Both the position numbers and the translations under genes were made by a program. Of a stretch of DNA of 64,000 nt, positions 51,846-60,549 are shown in pieces; position 1 is the first letter of the stretch; every line of letters begins with the position of its first letter. Source of the DNA: Candidatus Paracaedibacteraceae bacterium (lineage in GTDB: Bacteria; Pseudomonadota; Alphaproteobacteria; UBA6184); the NCBI GenBank assembly GCA_024236035.1, contig JACKLG010000001.1, positions 124,001 through 188,000 on the forward strand, read 5' to 3'. A model generated the notes under the pieces. It had not been told where the DNA came from. It did no database searches and worked only from the letters and a program-made list of their open reading frames with translations.

Positions 51846-52388
51846 TTTAAAAAATTCAATCATAAATAATTTAATCACTGGTATAACTTTCTGAAAAGCC
51901 TTTATGTAAAGTTTTATGTGAGGAAAGAAATAATCCCCGCCATCTAAAAACAATACCTGGTCAAACTTTTCTTTAAGCTTAGGAGAAACTTTATAGAGAG
52001 CAGACTGTAAGCTTTTCCAAAAAATTAACAGTTTATCATCTATACAATCTTGAAATCCTTCTTGATCCAAAACAGATAATTCAGACTGAATCCAACTTAC
52101 TTTAGATGTATCCAAAAAATTATGCCATGAAACCTTACGAGAAAAACCTTGAGGCCCTCCCTTAAGTTTCCCAACAACATTACTTAACTCAGCATATTTA
52201 CATGCGATCAGATAATCATCAAAGTTAATATACTGTTGCTCCCATAAATATCGCAACGCCGAAAAACTACACTTTCGACTAATATTATTGGAAGATGCTG
52301 TGGGAAAATTATCTTTTCTTAAAGTCACTTTCGGCAAAACGATTTTAGCTTTTTTAGAACGATGTTTTAAATTAAAGGCTTGCTTCAT
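51828..52388 (-). CDS. Protein of unknown function beside the XRE regulator
   Basis: A 186-residue, basic protein without signal peptide. Segments such as SALRYLWEQQYINFDDYLIA (a helix-turn-like unit) and IKAFQKVIPVIKLFMIEFF at the end are notable, but I recognise no family. I chose ATG 52388 because GGAG lies upstream of it, between it and the earlier ATG at 52400. It is divergent from the XRE regulator and shares its operator region, so it may be controlled by it. Its last codons lie inside the terminator hairpin. Confidence 0.6.
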   Translation of the reverse strand: MKQAFNLKHRSKKAKIVLPKVTLRKDNFPTASSNNISRKCSFSALRYLWEQQYINFDDYLIACKYAELSNVVGKLKGGPQGFSRKVSWHNFLDTSKVSWIQSELSVLDQEGFQDCIDDKLLIFWKSLQSALYKVSPKLKEKFDQVLFLDGGDYFFPHIKLYIKAFQKVIPVIKLFMIEFFKQKNPQ

Positions 52389-52479
52389 ATTGGTCTCCAT
52401 TTATTTTTTATATATACTCTAGCAACCAAAAACACCGTTGTTGCGTTATTAAATAAGTGCGCACTCTAATTTGAAGTTA

Positions 52480-52568
52480 GTTAACAATTGTTAACAAATT
52501 ATTAACAAGAAACTTGATATTAGAAAAAAAATATGACAATTTAAAGTAGTTGGTAAAAAAATTAACAA
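52480..52568. promoter_or_regulatory. Candidate operator of the XRE regulator
   Basis: A perfect palindrome GTTAACAATTGTTAAC (52480-52495) and two further TTAACAA half-sites (52502 and 52562), the last just before the regulator's ATG at 52577. The pattern fits autoregulation and control of the divergent gene. Confidence 0.6.
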
Positions 52569-52576
52569 GGTAAAAA

Positions 52577-53323
52577 ATGTCAGTAGCAAAAAATTTAAGA
52601 TTACTAAGGCGCATACGTGGTTTAACCTTAGAAGAACTATCTGAACAAGTTGGAATTTCTGTTTCCTATTTATCCCGCATTGAATCAGGAAACCGACGTG
52701 TAACAGAACCTTTACTTTTCAAGTTGTCTGAATTATTAAACTGCGACCCTACAGAGATCCTATCTGATGAACCACCAGAAAAACAAATTGCCTCATTAGG
52801 CTTTTCTTCCTTAAGTTTTCATCGCAAAACTCCCCCTGAAAAAGTTTCAGAATTAATGGAATTACTAGAAAAGGTGGCCGGTCAGCTACAAGACAATACA
52901 TATATTCACAAATTACCTATATTTACATCTCACTATTTTAAAAATACTACCTTCCCTAACCAAGAAACTACAAAAACTGAATCTTTAGACGGTATTCCTT
53001 TAAATGAACCCTCAGACTGGTTGCCTTGCCCGCCCGAATTAACTCAAGTAAAAAATGCATTTGCTTATTATGTGGTAAACGATGAAATGTCCCCACGCTA
53101 CAGCCCCGGCGACGTAGTATTTATTAACCCGCAAAAACCCCTTATGCCAGGATGCTTTGCATTATTAGTCAAAAATGATGATACAATACACTTACGTCAA
53201 TTCATTAACTCGAATGGACAAACCTTTACCTTTAAATCTTATCATGACAGCAAAGAAGAAAATCTTTCTGTGTCGGACATAAAAGGTATCTATCGCATTG
53301 TGGGTTCTCGAGAGTTTGCATAA
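52577..53323 (+). CDS. XRE-family regulator with S24-like C-terminal domain lacking the catalytic serine
   Basis: A 248-residue protein. The helix-turn-helix is at about 5-62 (LRLLRRIRGLTLEELSEQVG, ISVSYLSRIESGNR). A linker of about 95 residues leads to an S24/LexA-type domain: YYVVNDEMSPRYSPGDVVFI (165-184). In cleavable repressors this motif reads DSM; here the serine position is Glu170, so self-cleavage is unlikely and the domain probably serves dimerisation or ligand sensing. Such proteins occur in phages and as host regulators; no phage genes are nearby. It has its own palindromic operator upstream. Confidence 0.85.
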   Translation: MSVAKNLRLLRRIRGLTLEELSEQVGISVSYLSRIESGNRRVTEPLLFKLSELLNCDPTEILSDEPPEKQIASLGFSSLSFHRKTPPEKVSELMELLEKVAGQLQDNTYIHKLPIFTSHYFKNTTFPNQETTKTESLDGIPLNEPSDWLPCPPELTQVKNAFAYYVVNDEMSPRYSPGDVVFINPQKPLMPGCFALLVKNDDTIHLRQFINSNGQTFTFKSYHDSKEENLSVSDIKGIYRIVGSREFA

Positions 53324-53337
53324 TCCCATCTATATTA

Positions 53338-53368
53338 TTAAGGAGGCATTCCATAACAGCCTCCTTAA
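53338..53368. terminator. Bidirectional terminator
   Basis: A perfect 10-base stem TTAAGGAGGC / GCCTCCTTAA (53338-53347 and 53359-53368), with AT-rich flanks, between convergent genes. Confidence 0.75.
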
Positions 53369-53370
53369 AT

Positions 53371-53877
53371 TTATTTTAATTCTAAACTGCTTTCTTTTGA
53401 CATTACCGCACGAATTTTATCTAAGCTTTGATTCGACCAGCCGTTATTAAAAATAATAACCCGCCTTAAAAAAAATGCAGAACTAATTAAGTTAATAAAT
53501 GCATATATATTCACTGATTCAGTCCCATGTAAGCGAATTTCTTCAACTCCCCAATCATTTTTTGCAATCTCTCTAATATACAAATTGGTTGGCAGTTTAG
53601 ACGATCCAGACAAAACCAAGCTGCTAATCCCCATCTGGTTATTTTTCAAATCTTTTAATTTTTCTGTAATCATATCCACAGGCGATCTTGGGCTCACTTG
53701 GTGCAAGTTTAATAAAATCTTCTGTTTATACGCTTGTTTAGAAGGCACCCTCCATATTTTATCCACGTTTGAAGGCACAGTCAGGTCTTCAGAAAAAAAC
53801 TGTCTTATCAATGACTTAAACAGCATTAAAAACCCTAATAATATGCACACAAACATATATATATAAATTCTTCTCAT
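53371..53877 (-). CDS. Membrane-anchored or exported protein of unknown function
   Basis: A 168-residue protein with an N-terminal hydrophobic segment (IYIYMFVCILLGFLMLF, 4-20) that looks like an uncleaved anchor. The rest is soluble, with ISSLVLSGSSKLPTNLYIRE and GVEEIRLHGTESVNIYAF; the alternating L-x-L strands recall leucine-rich or F-box-like repeat proteins, but the match is too weak to call. No family recognised. Confidence 0.55.
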   Translation of the reverse strand: MRRIYIYMFVCILLGFLMLFKSLIRQFFSEDLTVPSNVDKIWRVPSKQAYKQKILLNLHQVSPRSPVDMITEKLKDLKNNQMGISSLVLSGSSKLPTNLYIREIAKNDWGVEEIRLHGTESVNIYAFINLISSAFFLRRVIIFNNGWSNQSLDKIRAVMSKESSLELK

Positions 53878-54191
53878 GGCTTCCTTTGTTCCATTTTCTT
53901 ATTCGTATTAAATTATATTTCTATATCTAAAACTACGTCAAACCTTTCCCAAAAAGTTTTTAAATTCCTTCATAAAAAACAATTCAAACCTAAAAATATT
54001 TTTTTCTCATTGTTTATTGTGCAAAAAAAAATAAATTCACAAGATAACAAAGAAATTACCTTATTTGGGTGTTGACATTATATACAGGACTGTTACTAAA
54101 TATAAGTAAAGTATGTCGATTCCTTCGTCCCTTGAAAGACACGACACATAACAAAAACAACATCTGCCTAAATTAAAAAAGGAGACTTTTG
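53878..54191 (+). promoter_or_regulatory. Long upstream region of hpf with candidate promoter
   Basis: About 310 AT-rich bases without a gene. A perfect TTGACA at 54072-54077 is followed by ACTAAA (17-base spacer) or TAAATA (19). Downstream, TGTCG and CGACA (about 54114-54146) can form a short hairpin in the leader. GGAG at 54181 is the SD of hpf. The left part shows nothing recognisable. Confidence 0.45.
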
Positions 54192-54764
54192 ATGAAAATA
54201 CAAATTACGGGAAAGCACACCGATATTGGTGAAGCTTTTACTCAGTATATTCAAGAAACATTACAAACAGCAATGCAAAAATATTTTGCTGATCCAGTAG
54301 ACGCTCATATTATTATTGAAAAAAAAGGCCATCAATTTCATACCGAAATCACCTCACATGTATGCCATGGGTTTGATGTAGTAGCAAAAGGTCATGACTT
54401 TGATCCTTATACCAGCTTTGATATGGCAGTAAGCCGTATCAAAACAAGATTAACACGCTACAAAGATCGCTTAAAAGATCGCAGACACTCTGCTGAAAAT
54501 CTTAAAATTGAAATGGCTCAAAAATATGTATTTGATGGCCTTGAAAAAATAGAACAAGAAACACATCCAACGATCATTGCTGAAATGAAAATGGAAATAC
54601 CTACTTTTTCAGTTGGTGATGCGGTAATGCAAATGGATTTAAAGGATTTACCGGTGGTGTTATTTAAAAACCCATTAAATAATCAAATCAATATTGTCTT
54701 CCGTCGCCAAGATGGAAACATCGGATGGGTTGACCCAAACAACCTTTCAGAAAATACCATTTAA
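54192..54764 (+). CDS. hpf: Ribosome hibernation promoting factor (long form)
   Basis: A 190-residue protein with an N-terminal HPF/RaiA domain (MKIQITGKHTDIGEAFTQYI; GHDFDPYTSFDMAVSRIKTRL) and a C-terminal dimerisation domain (FSVGDAVMQMDLKDLPVVLF to IVFRRQDGNIGWVDPN). Long HPF pairs 70S ribosomes into 100S dimers in stationary phase. The start is ATG 54192, seven bases after GGAG. The next gene begins six bases after its stop. Confidence 0.95.
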   Translation: MKIQITGKHTDIGEAFTQYIQETLQTAMQKYFADPVDAHIIIEKKGHQFHTEITSHVCHGFDVVAKGHDFDPYTSFDMAVSRIKTRLTRYKDRLKDRRHSAENLKIEMAQKYVFDGLEKIEQETHPTIIAEMKMEIPTFSVGDAVMQMDLKDLPVVLFKNPLNNQINIVFRRQDGNIGWVDPNNLSENTI

Positions 54765-54770
54765 AAACAT

Positions 54771-55565
54771 ATGAAAATATTATTTTTAGGCGATATTGTT
54801 GGCAAATCAGGCAGAGAAGCTGTTTTAAAACATTTACCTGAACTAAAAAGCCAACTTAAACCAGATTGCATTATTGTAAATGCTGAAAATGCTGCACATG
54901 GGTTTGGTATTACCAAACCCATTGCGTCTGATTTATTTAATGCAGGAGTTGACGTAGTAACCACAGGCAACCATATCTGGGACAAACAAGAAATCCTTTC
55001 TTATATCAGTCAAGAAAAACGCTTGCTGCGTCCCCATAACTATCCCTCCCATCTTCCAGGAACAGGCATCTGCGAATTTGAAAATATAAAAGGCCAAAAA
55101 ATTGTGGTCATTAATATCATGGGGCGGCTATTTATGGAAACATTAGACGACCCCTTCGCATGCATTGATACCCTATTAAAACCATATATTTTAGGTCGCA
55201 ATGCCCATGCAATCTTTTTAGATTTTCATGCAGAAACCACCAGCGAAAAACAAGCCATATGCCATTACGTAGACGGACGCGTTTCTGCAGTGGTGGGTAC
55301 ACACACACACGTCCCTACTGCTGATGAACGTATTTTTCCTAAAGGTACAGCTTATTTAACTGATGCAGGTATGTGTGGTGATTATTATAATTCAATAATT
55401 GGAATGCAAGTTGCAGGTTCATTAGGTAAATTCTTAAAACGTATTCCTTACGAACGCATGCAACCTGCCGAAGGTGAAGGTACAGTATGTGGTGCATTCA
55501 TTACATTACTTCCAAACGGACTAGCTACCTCTATTGAACGTGTGCGCGCAGGCAAACCCTTATAA
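54771..55565 (+). CDS. YmdB-type metallophosphoesterase
   Basis: A 264-residue protein of the TIGR00282/YmdB family of calcineurin-like phosphoesterases. Metal ligands are visible: D8 (LGDIVG), E40-N41 (AENAAHG region), N67-H68 (TTGNHIWD), and HAE and GTHTHVPTAD downstream. Family members hydrolyse 2',3'-cyclic nucleotides. It is co-directional with hpf. Its TAA overlaps the stop of convergent rluD. Confidence 0.92.
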   Translation: MKILFLGDIVGKSGREAVLKHLPELKSQLKPDCIIVNAENAAHGFGITKPIASDLFNAGVDVVTTGNHIWDKQEILSYISQEKRLLRPHNYPSHLPGTGICEFENIKGQKIVVINIMGRLFMETLDDPFACIDTLLKPYILGRNAHAIFLDFHAETTSEKQAICHYVDGRVSAVVGTHTHVPTADERIFPKGTAYLTDAGMCGDYYNSIIGMQVAGSLGKFLKRIPYERMQPAEGEGTVCGAFITLLPNGLATSIERVRAGKPL

Positions 55566-56519
55566 AAAGTAATTTAACACCGTTTTAAAATTATCTGGCA
55601 GCTCACGCTGAAATGTCATTTCTTGATGTGTAATTGGGTGGTTCAATTTCAAATAATAAGAAGCCAACGCGTGCCCATGTTCGGGTCCAAAATGCTCAGT
55701 TAAAAAATCTTTGTGTTCTTTTTTTAACCCCTTAGGCATATTACCATATAATTCATCACCCAATACTTGGTGCCCAAGGTGTGCCATATGCAACCTTATT
55801 TGATGCGTACGCCCTGTTTCTAATTTACATTCAACCAGCGCCAATTGTTTTGTTTGCTGCAACACAGTGTAATGTGTAACCGCATTTCTTCCTTTGTTAT
55901 GAATCGCCATTTTTTGTCGATTGTGAAAACTTGTACCTATGGGGGCGTTCACAGTTCCCTTGCTTTCTTCAAATGATCGCCACACTAACGCTAAATAACG
56001 ACGGTCAATTACGTGATCCCTTAACATATCAGATAACTTTTTATGGGCTTCTTCTGTTTTTGCTGCCATCATCAACCCTTGGGTTTGCTTATCCAAACGA
56101 TGCACAATTCCAGGTTGTTTCACACCCGATATCCCTTTTAAAGATTCACCACAGTGATGCACCAATGCATTGACCAATGTACCTGTGGGGTTGCCTGGTG
56201 CAGGGTGAACAACCATTCCCACGGACTTGTATAAAACAATCATATGGTCATCTTCATACACGATATCCAAAGGAATATCTTCACCTTCATAAGTTGCTTC
56301 TACAGGCACAGGAAGATTTAAAAATATTTCTTCATTACCTTGTAAAATTTGGCTGGTAAAAACTTTATGACGCTTGGGCATTTTTATACACCCTTCGCTA
56401 ATTAATGTTTTAATGCGTGTGCGCGAAAGGTTATAAGGGGCCGGATGCCCTTCAAAATTATTGACTAAGAACACATCCAAACGCATACCCTTAGCAGAAA
56501 CAGGAACAATGATTTTCAT
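55560..56519 (-). CDS. rluD: RluA/RluD-family rRNA pseudouridine synthase
   Basis: A 319-residue enzyme with an N-terminal S4 RNA-binding domain (MRLDVFLVNN...TRIKTLISEG) and the catalytic Asp in PGIVHRLDKQTQGLMMAAKT (about 143-162). RTHQIRLHMAHLGHQVLGD is also present. RluD modifies helix 69 of 23S rRNA; the assignment to RluD rather than RluC is by layout. Confidence 0.9.
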   Translation of the reverse strand: MKIIVPVSAKGMRLDVFLVNNFEGHPAPYNLSRTRIKTLISEGCIKMPKRHKVFTSQILQGNEEIFLNLPVPVEATYEGEDIPLDIVYEDDHMIVLYKSVGMVVHPAPGNPTGTLVNALVHHCGESLKGISGVKQPGIVHRLDKQTQGLMMAAKTEEAHKKLSDMLRDHVIDRRYLALVWRSFEESKGTVNAPIGTSFHNRQKMAIHNKGRNAVTHYTVLQQTKQLALVECKLETGRTHQIRLHMAHLGHQVLGDELYGNMPKGLKKEHKDFLTEHFGPEHGHALASYYLKLNHPITHQEMTFQRELPDNFKTVLNYFL

Positions 56520-56681
56520 GGGCGTAATATACGTAGATTTTAACCACAGATCAATAACTAAGAATACAGCAGAACAACTTATCCCACAGATTAAACATTA
56601 ACCATATTTTACTTTGCCTTCTCATCTCAATTTACTGCAAACAGGATGATCTTCTGCTTTTTTCCATATTCTAATCAGCAC

Positions 56682-57036
56682 TTAAGGCTTTTTCAGGATC
56701 TCCACTTCCTTTAGGTAACAAAGTATATACCCTTCAAGATTATACATCTCCCCCCACTTGTTAATGGGTATAACGACGTACCCGGTTAAATCCACCTTCA
56801 AAAACTTACGTGCCATATCAGCCCCCACAAAATCATCTCCAGCCATATAATTTAAAAACAGATCATAAATTTTCACTGCTTGCTTTTGCGATATCGGGGG
56901 TTTTAAATTTCCAAGACGATCTATATCGTAAAATACTTCTTTCTCTCTTACTTATATAAATTAGGTTGCTTGTGATAATTAATATCTGTTTTCCATATTT
57001 TTCAGAATCAAAATTCAGGTAACTGGGTTTTGACAT
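56682..57036 (-). pseudogene. Frameshifted DUF4385 gene
   Basis: From ATG 57036 (GAGGGT upstream) the minus strand reads MSKPSYLNFDSEKYGKQ. Pieces in other frames follow: NYHKQPNLYK, then YRSSWKFKTPDIAKASSE, then after one missing A at about 56876 KIYDLFLNYMAGDDFVGADM and ARKFL. These match the order of DUF4385 proteins (xHPxLYxxG, WRFKTPEIAxxSSxxIY, DFVGxDMARKFLQ). At least two frameshifts make it non-functional; the C-terminus also deviates. Confidence 0.75.
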
Positions 57037-57140
57037 ATTGTTACCCTCAAATTTTATAAGTGGATCAAATTTAAAAAGAAATACTAAGTTTTTCTATTTT
57101 AATTTAAAGTGTTTTTGTACGATTTCAAGGAAATGACATT

Positions 57141-57380
57141 ATGAATATTCAACCAGGACTTTATCAACATTATTCGGGAAATTTTTATCGCGTGTTGGGT
57201 GTATGTCGACACTCTGAAACATTAGAAGCTATGGTTGTGTATCAATCATTATACGGCGACTATGGCTTGTGGGTCCGTCCCTTAGACATGTTTAAAGAAA
57301 CCATCACCAAAAATGATGAAACTATCCCTCGATTTAAGTTTATTTCAGAAATGTGGACTCAACCACCAACGCTGCGCTAA
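57141..57380 (+). CDS. DUF1653 family protein
   Basis: A 79-residue small protein with the DUF1653 pattern: PGLYQHYSGNFYRVLGVCRHSE, then VYQSLYGDYGLWVRPLDMF. The function of the family is unknown. It converges with ftsY, and the two stop codons overlap (CTAA at 57377-57380). Confidence 0.9.
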   Translation: MNIQPGLYQHYSGNFYRVLGVCRHSETLEAMVVYQSLYGDYGLWVRPLDMFKETITKNDETIPRFKFISEMWTQPPTLR

Positions 57381-58321
57381 GCATTCATAATGCTGTTTAA
57401 ACCTAACAGGTTCTCCACAAACGCCTGACCATTAAACGGGCGCAAATCTTCAATCCCTTCACCTACACCCAGGTAAAATATAGGCAGTTTAAACGTATCC
57501 GCTAACTGAATCACAATACCCGCTTTTGCTGTTCCATCTAACTTGGTTAAAATCAATCCGTTTACATTTACAGCTTCTTGAAACAGCTTAACTTGCTGAA
57601 TCGTATTTTGTCCAATGTTGGAATCCAATACTAACAACGTATAATGCGGCGCATCAGGATTTAATTTTTGGGTAACCCTAACTACCTTTTTTAACTCTTC
57701 CATTAATGTGGATTTCGTGTGCAATCTACCGGCAGTATCTACAATTAAAACATCATCTTTATGCTTTAAAGAATTTTCATAAGACATATAAACCAACGCA
57801 GCTGCATCGGAATCTTGCAGCCCTTTCTCCAATGGGACCCGGGCGCGATCTGCCCACACAGCAAGCTGTTCTACAGCAGCCGCCCTAAACGTATCCGCAG
57901 CTACAATTCGAACCTTTTTCCCCTCCGCTTTCCATTGGGATGCCAATTTTCCAGTGGTCGTCGTTTTTCCAGACCCATTTACGCCCACCATAAATATAAC
58001 CGCAGGTTGCTGATCTATTAATATTGGCTGTTCTAAAGGTTGCAATATATTACTTAAATCTTCAGCTAACGTAGTTTTAACTTCGTCTAACGTTACTTCT
58101 TGCTGAAAGCGTTTCTTCTTTAATGTAGACACCAATCTGTGGCTGGTATTATATCCAACATCCGCTGCCAACAATAAATCTTCTATGTCTGTCAGCATCT
58201 CGTCATCTAATTTACGCTTAGTAACAATGGATGTTAAACCTTCGGTAATACGATTGGTGGACTTTTTTAATCCCGCACTTAAACGTGAAAACCAACCTTT
58301 GTTTTCTGTTTGTTCGGTCAT
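57377..58321 (-). CDS. ftsY: Signal recognition particle receptor FtsY
   Basis: A 314-residue NG-domain GTPase that docks SRP-ribosome complexes at SecYEG. The helical N domain (LKKSTNRITEGLTSIV, DIEDLLLAADVG) is followed by the G domain with P-loop GVNGSGKTTTTGKLA, DTFRAAAVEQL, DTAGRLHT and TKLDGTAKAG. The long acidic A domain of E. coli FtsY is absent, as usual here. It works with the SRP RNA at 36473. It overlaps mtaB (ATGA). Confidence 0.97.
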   Translation of the reverse strand: MTEQTENKGWFSRLSAGLKKSTNRITEGLTSIVTKRKLDDEMLTDIEDLLLAADVGYNTSHRLVSTLKKKRFQQEVTLDEVKTTLAEDLSNILQPLEQPILIDQQPAVIFMVGVNGSGKTTTTGKLASQWKAEGKKVRIVAADTFRAAAVEQLAVWADRARVPLEKGLQDSDAAALVYMSYENSLKHKDDVLIVDTAGRLHTKSTLMEELKKVVRVTQKLNPDAPHYTLLVLDSNIGQNTIQQVKLFQEAVNVNGLILTKLDGTAKAGIVIQLADTFKLPIFYLGVGEGIEDLRPFNGQAFVENLLGLNSIMNA

Positions 58322-59580
58322 GCAATAATCCTTTCACACGTCAAATTACCGTTTGTTACACCCGTAATATTTAAAGAAATAATATTCCCTTCAATACGGC
58401 TACTTTCAGGTAAACCACTTAAATCCACCGGCGCAAAATGTTCTGTTCGTCCCAAGCTATCAGACTCCACCAACACACTTGCTGTTTTACCAACTTGTTG
58501 GGATATAAACGCACGCTCTTTTTGTGTCCCCAATTCTCTTAAACGCTTTGCCCGGTCTTTAATGTCTTCTGATACCACCTGTGGCATGCGCGCAGCAGGT
58601 GTACCAGGCCGTTGAGAATATGGAAAAACATGTAAATACGTCAAATCACACTCTTCAACAATACGCAATGTATTTTGAAACATATCTTCTGTTTCTGTGG
58701 GGAATCCCGCTATTAAATCTGCTCCAAAAACAACATCTGGTCTACGCCTTCTAAACTCTTTACACATGTTAATAGCATCTTCACGCAAATGACGCCGCTT
58801 CATGCGTTTTAAAATTAAATTATCACCAGCTTGTAAACTAAGATGAAAATGCGGCATTAAGCGCGACTCATTTTCAACCAACTTCAATAAATCATCATCT
58901 ACTTCTACCGAATCAATGGACGAAATCCGCAAACGCTTTATATTAGGAACCAAAGCAAACAATCGCCTAACCATTTCACCTAACTTAGGTTGACCTGGCA
59001 AATCACTTCCATACGCTGTAATATCCACCCCAGTTAACACAATTTCTTGGTAACCATTCTCAACCAATTGTTGGGTTTGCCTTACAATATCCCCCATGGG
59101 CACGCTACGGCTATTTCCCCGTCCAAAAGGAATAATACAAAATGTACACCGATGATCACACCCATTTTGAATTTGAATAAATGCACGGGATTTTCCATTA
59201 AAACTTGATATTAAATGGCCTGCAGTTTCTTTAACCGACATAATATCGTTAACAATGGCCTTTTCAGTATTAAGCGTATCAAATTTAAAATTGTGGGCTT
59301 GTAACTTATCCTCGTTCCCCAACACGCGATCCACTTCATGCATGTTCGTATACGTTTCTGGGTTTACTTGGGCAGAACAGCCCGTCACAATAATTTTTAC
59401 GTTAGGATTCTCACGCCTTGCTTTTCTAATTGCCTGACGCGCCTGTCTTTCAGCTTCTGCCGTTACGGCACATGTGTTAAATACGATAACCTCTTCAGAA
59501 GCATCATCCACAAACTTACGCATAACTTCAGATTCATAGGTGTTTAATCGACACCCAAATGTAACTATTTTACCACTCAT
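58318..59580 (-). CDS. mtaB: tRNA t6A37 methylthiotransferase MtaB
   Basis: A 420-residue radical SAM enzyme that converts t6A37 to ms2t6A. The N-terminal MTTase domain has cysteines in FGCRLNTYESE (C9), FNTCAVT and TGCSAQV. The radical SAM motif is CDHRCTFCIIPFGRG. A short TRAM-like end follows. It sits between dapF and ftsY, the common alphaproteobacterial order. Confidence 0.95.
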   Translation of the reverse strand: MSGKIVTFGCRLNTYESEVMRKFVDDASEEVIVFNTCAVTAEAERQARQAIRKARRENPNVKIIVTGCSAQVNPETYTNMHEVDRVLGNEDKLQAHNFKFDTLNTEKAIVNDIMSVKETAGHLISSFNGKSRAFIQIQNGCDHRCTFCIIPFGRGNSRSVPMGDIVRQTQQLVENGYQEIVLTGVDITAYGSDLPGQPKLGEMVRRLFALVPNIKRLRISSIDSVEVDDDLLKLVENESRLMPHFHLSLQAGDNLILKRMKRRHLREDAINMCKEFRRRRPDVVFGADLIAGFPTETEDMFQNTLRIVEECDLTYLHVFPYSQRPGTPAARMPQVVSEDIKDRAKRLRELGTQKERAFISQQVGKTASVLVESDSLGRTEHFAPVDLSGLPESSRIEGNIISLNITGVTNGNLTCERIIA

Positions 59581-59585
59581 GTAAT

Positions 59586-60374
59586 TTAAGCCAATTTTCC
59601 TTCAAAAACATACGTTGCAGGGCCCGTCAGTAAAATGACGCCATCGTCTCTCGTTTGCAATACTGCACTTCCACCCGGCATAATAATATCAGATATGGGG
59701 TCAATTAATCCTTTTTTCAAGGCTGCAGCATGTACCGCACATGCGCCACTCCCACATGCTTGTGTAATCCCCGTTCCACGCTCCCACGGAATCATATTAA
59801 TTTGTTTTTTATCGATTACTTCTACAAAATGTACGTTGGTACGATAAGGAAACAAACGATGATGTTCTACATACGGTCCATATCGTTCAGCCATTTCCAC
59901 TGTTGGGTGCTGCACAAATATTACAGCATGGGGGTTCCCCATAGAAACCGCCAACATTACAGGTTTATGTGACATATCCATAAACACATCCAACAAATCT
60001 AACTGTTGTGATAATGGTTGGTCTTCCCATTCAAATTTTGGTCGCCCCATTTCAATACATACACGTCCATCCTCCAGCATCCATGCTTGATGAACTCCAG
60101 CAGGAGAATATAATTTTATGGTGGATAATTTGCGTTGATTCATTAATAACGAAGCCACACAACGGATACCATTGCCACATTGCTCTGCAACCGTACCATC
60201 TTGATTATAAAATTTTACCTTTGGTTCCAGATCATCCGTATATGTAATTAACTGATCAGCCCCAATGCCTTTGTGGCGATCACACAAATGAATAACATAA
60301 TTTGGGTCCAATGATTCTTCACTTTTTAAAATAATAAAATCATTCCCTAATCCATGCATTTTATGAAACAGCAT
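59586..60374 (-). CDS. dapF: Diaminopimelate epimerase
   Basis: A 262-residue PLP-independent epimerase making meso-DAP for lysine and peptidoglycan. Both catalytic cysteines are present: in EQCGNGIRC (about 72) and in QACGSGACA (about 215). The start is placed at ATG 60374, five bases after GAGG, rather than GTG 60380. mtaB follows after five bases. Confidence 0.96.
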   Translation of the reverse strand: MLFHKMHGLGNDFIILKSEESLDPNYVIHLCDRHKGIGADQLITYTDDLEPKVKFYNQDGTVAEQCGNGIRCVASLLMNQRKLSTIKLYSPAGVHQAWMLEDGRVCIEMGRPKFEWEDQPLSQQLDLLDVFMDMSHKPVMLAVSMGNPHAVIFVQHPTVEMAERYGPYVEHHRLFPYRTNVHFVEVIDKKQINMIPWERGTGITQACGSGACAVHAAALKKGLIDPISDIIMPGGSAVLQTRDDGVILLTGPATYVFEGKLA

Positions 60375-60549
60375 GGGCACCTCATATTACAATAATTAAT
60401 ACCCTCATATCACAAATTGTGTGTTTTGCATATGGCTTGATTTATTCACTCCAATTTTAATCTCGTTTCTTTTAACTCAACCATATATTTAAAGTTACAA
60501 AAACCTAATATTTCAGCTATTCTAATAACAGCATAAATTTACTAACCAC

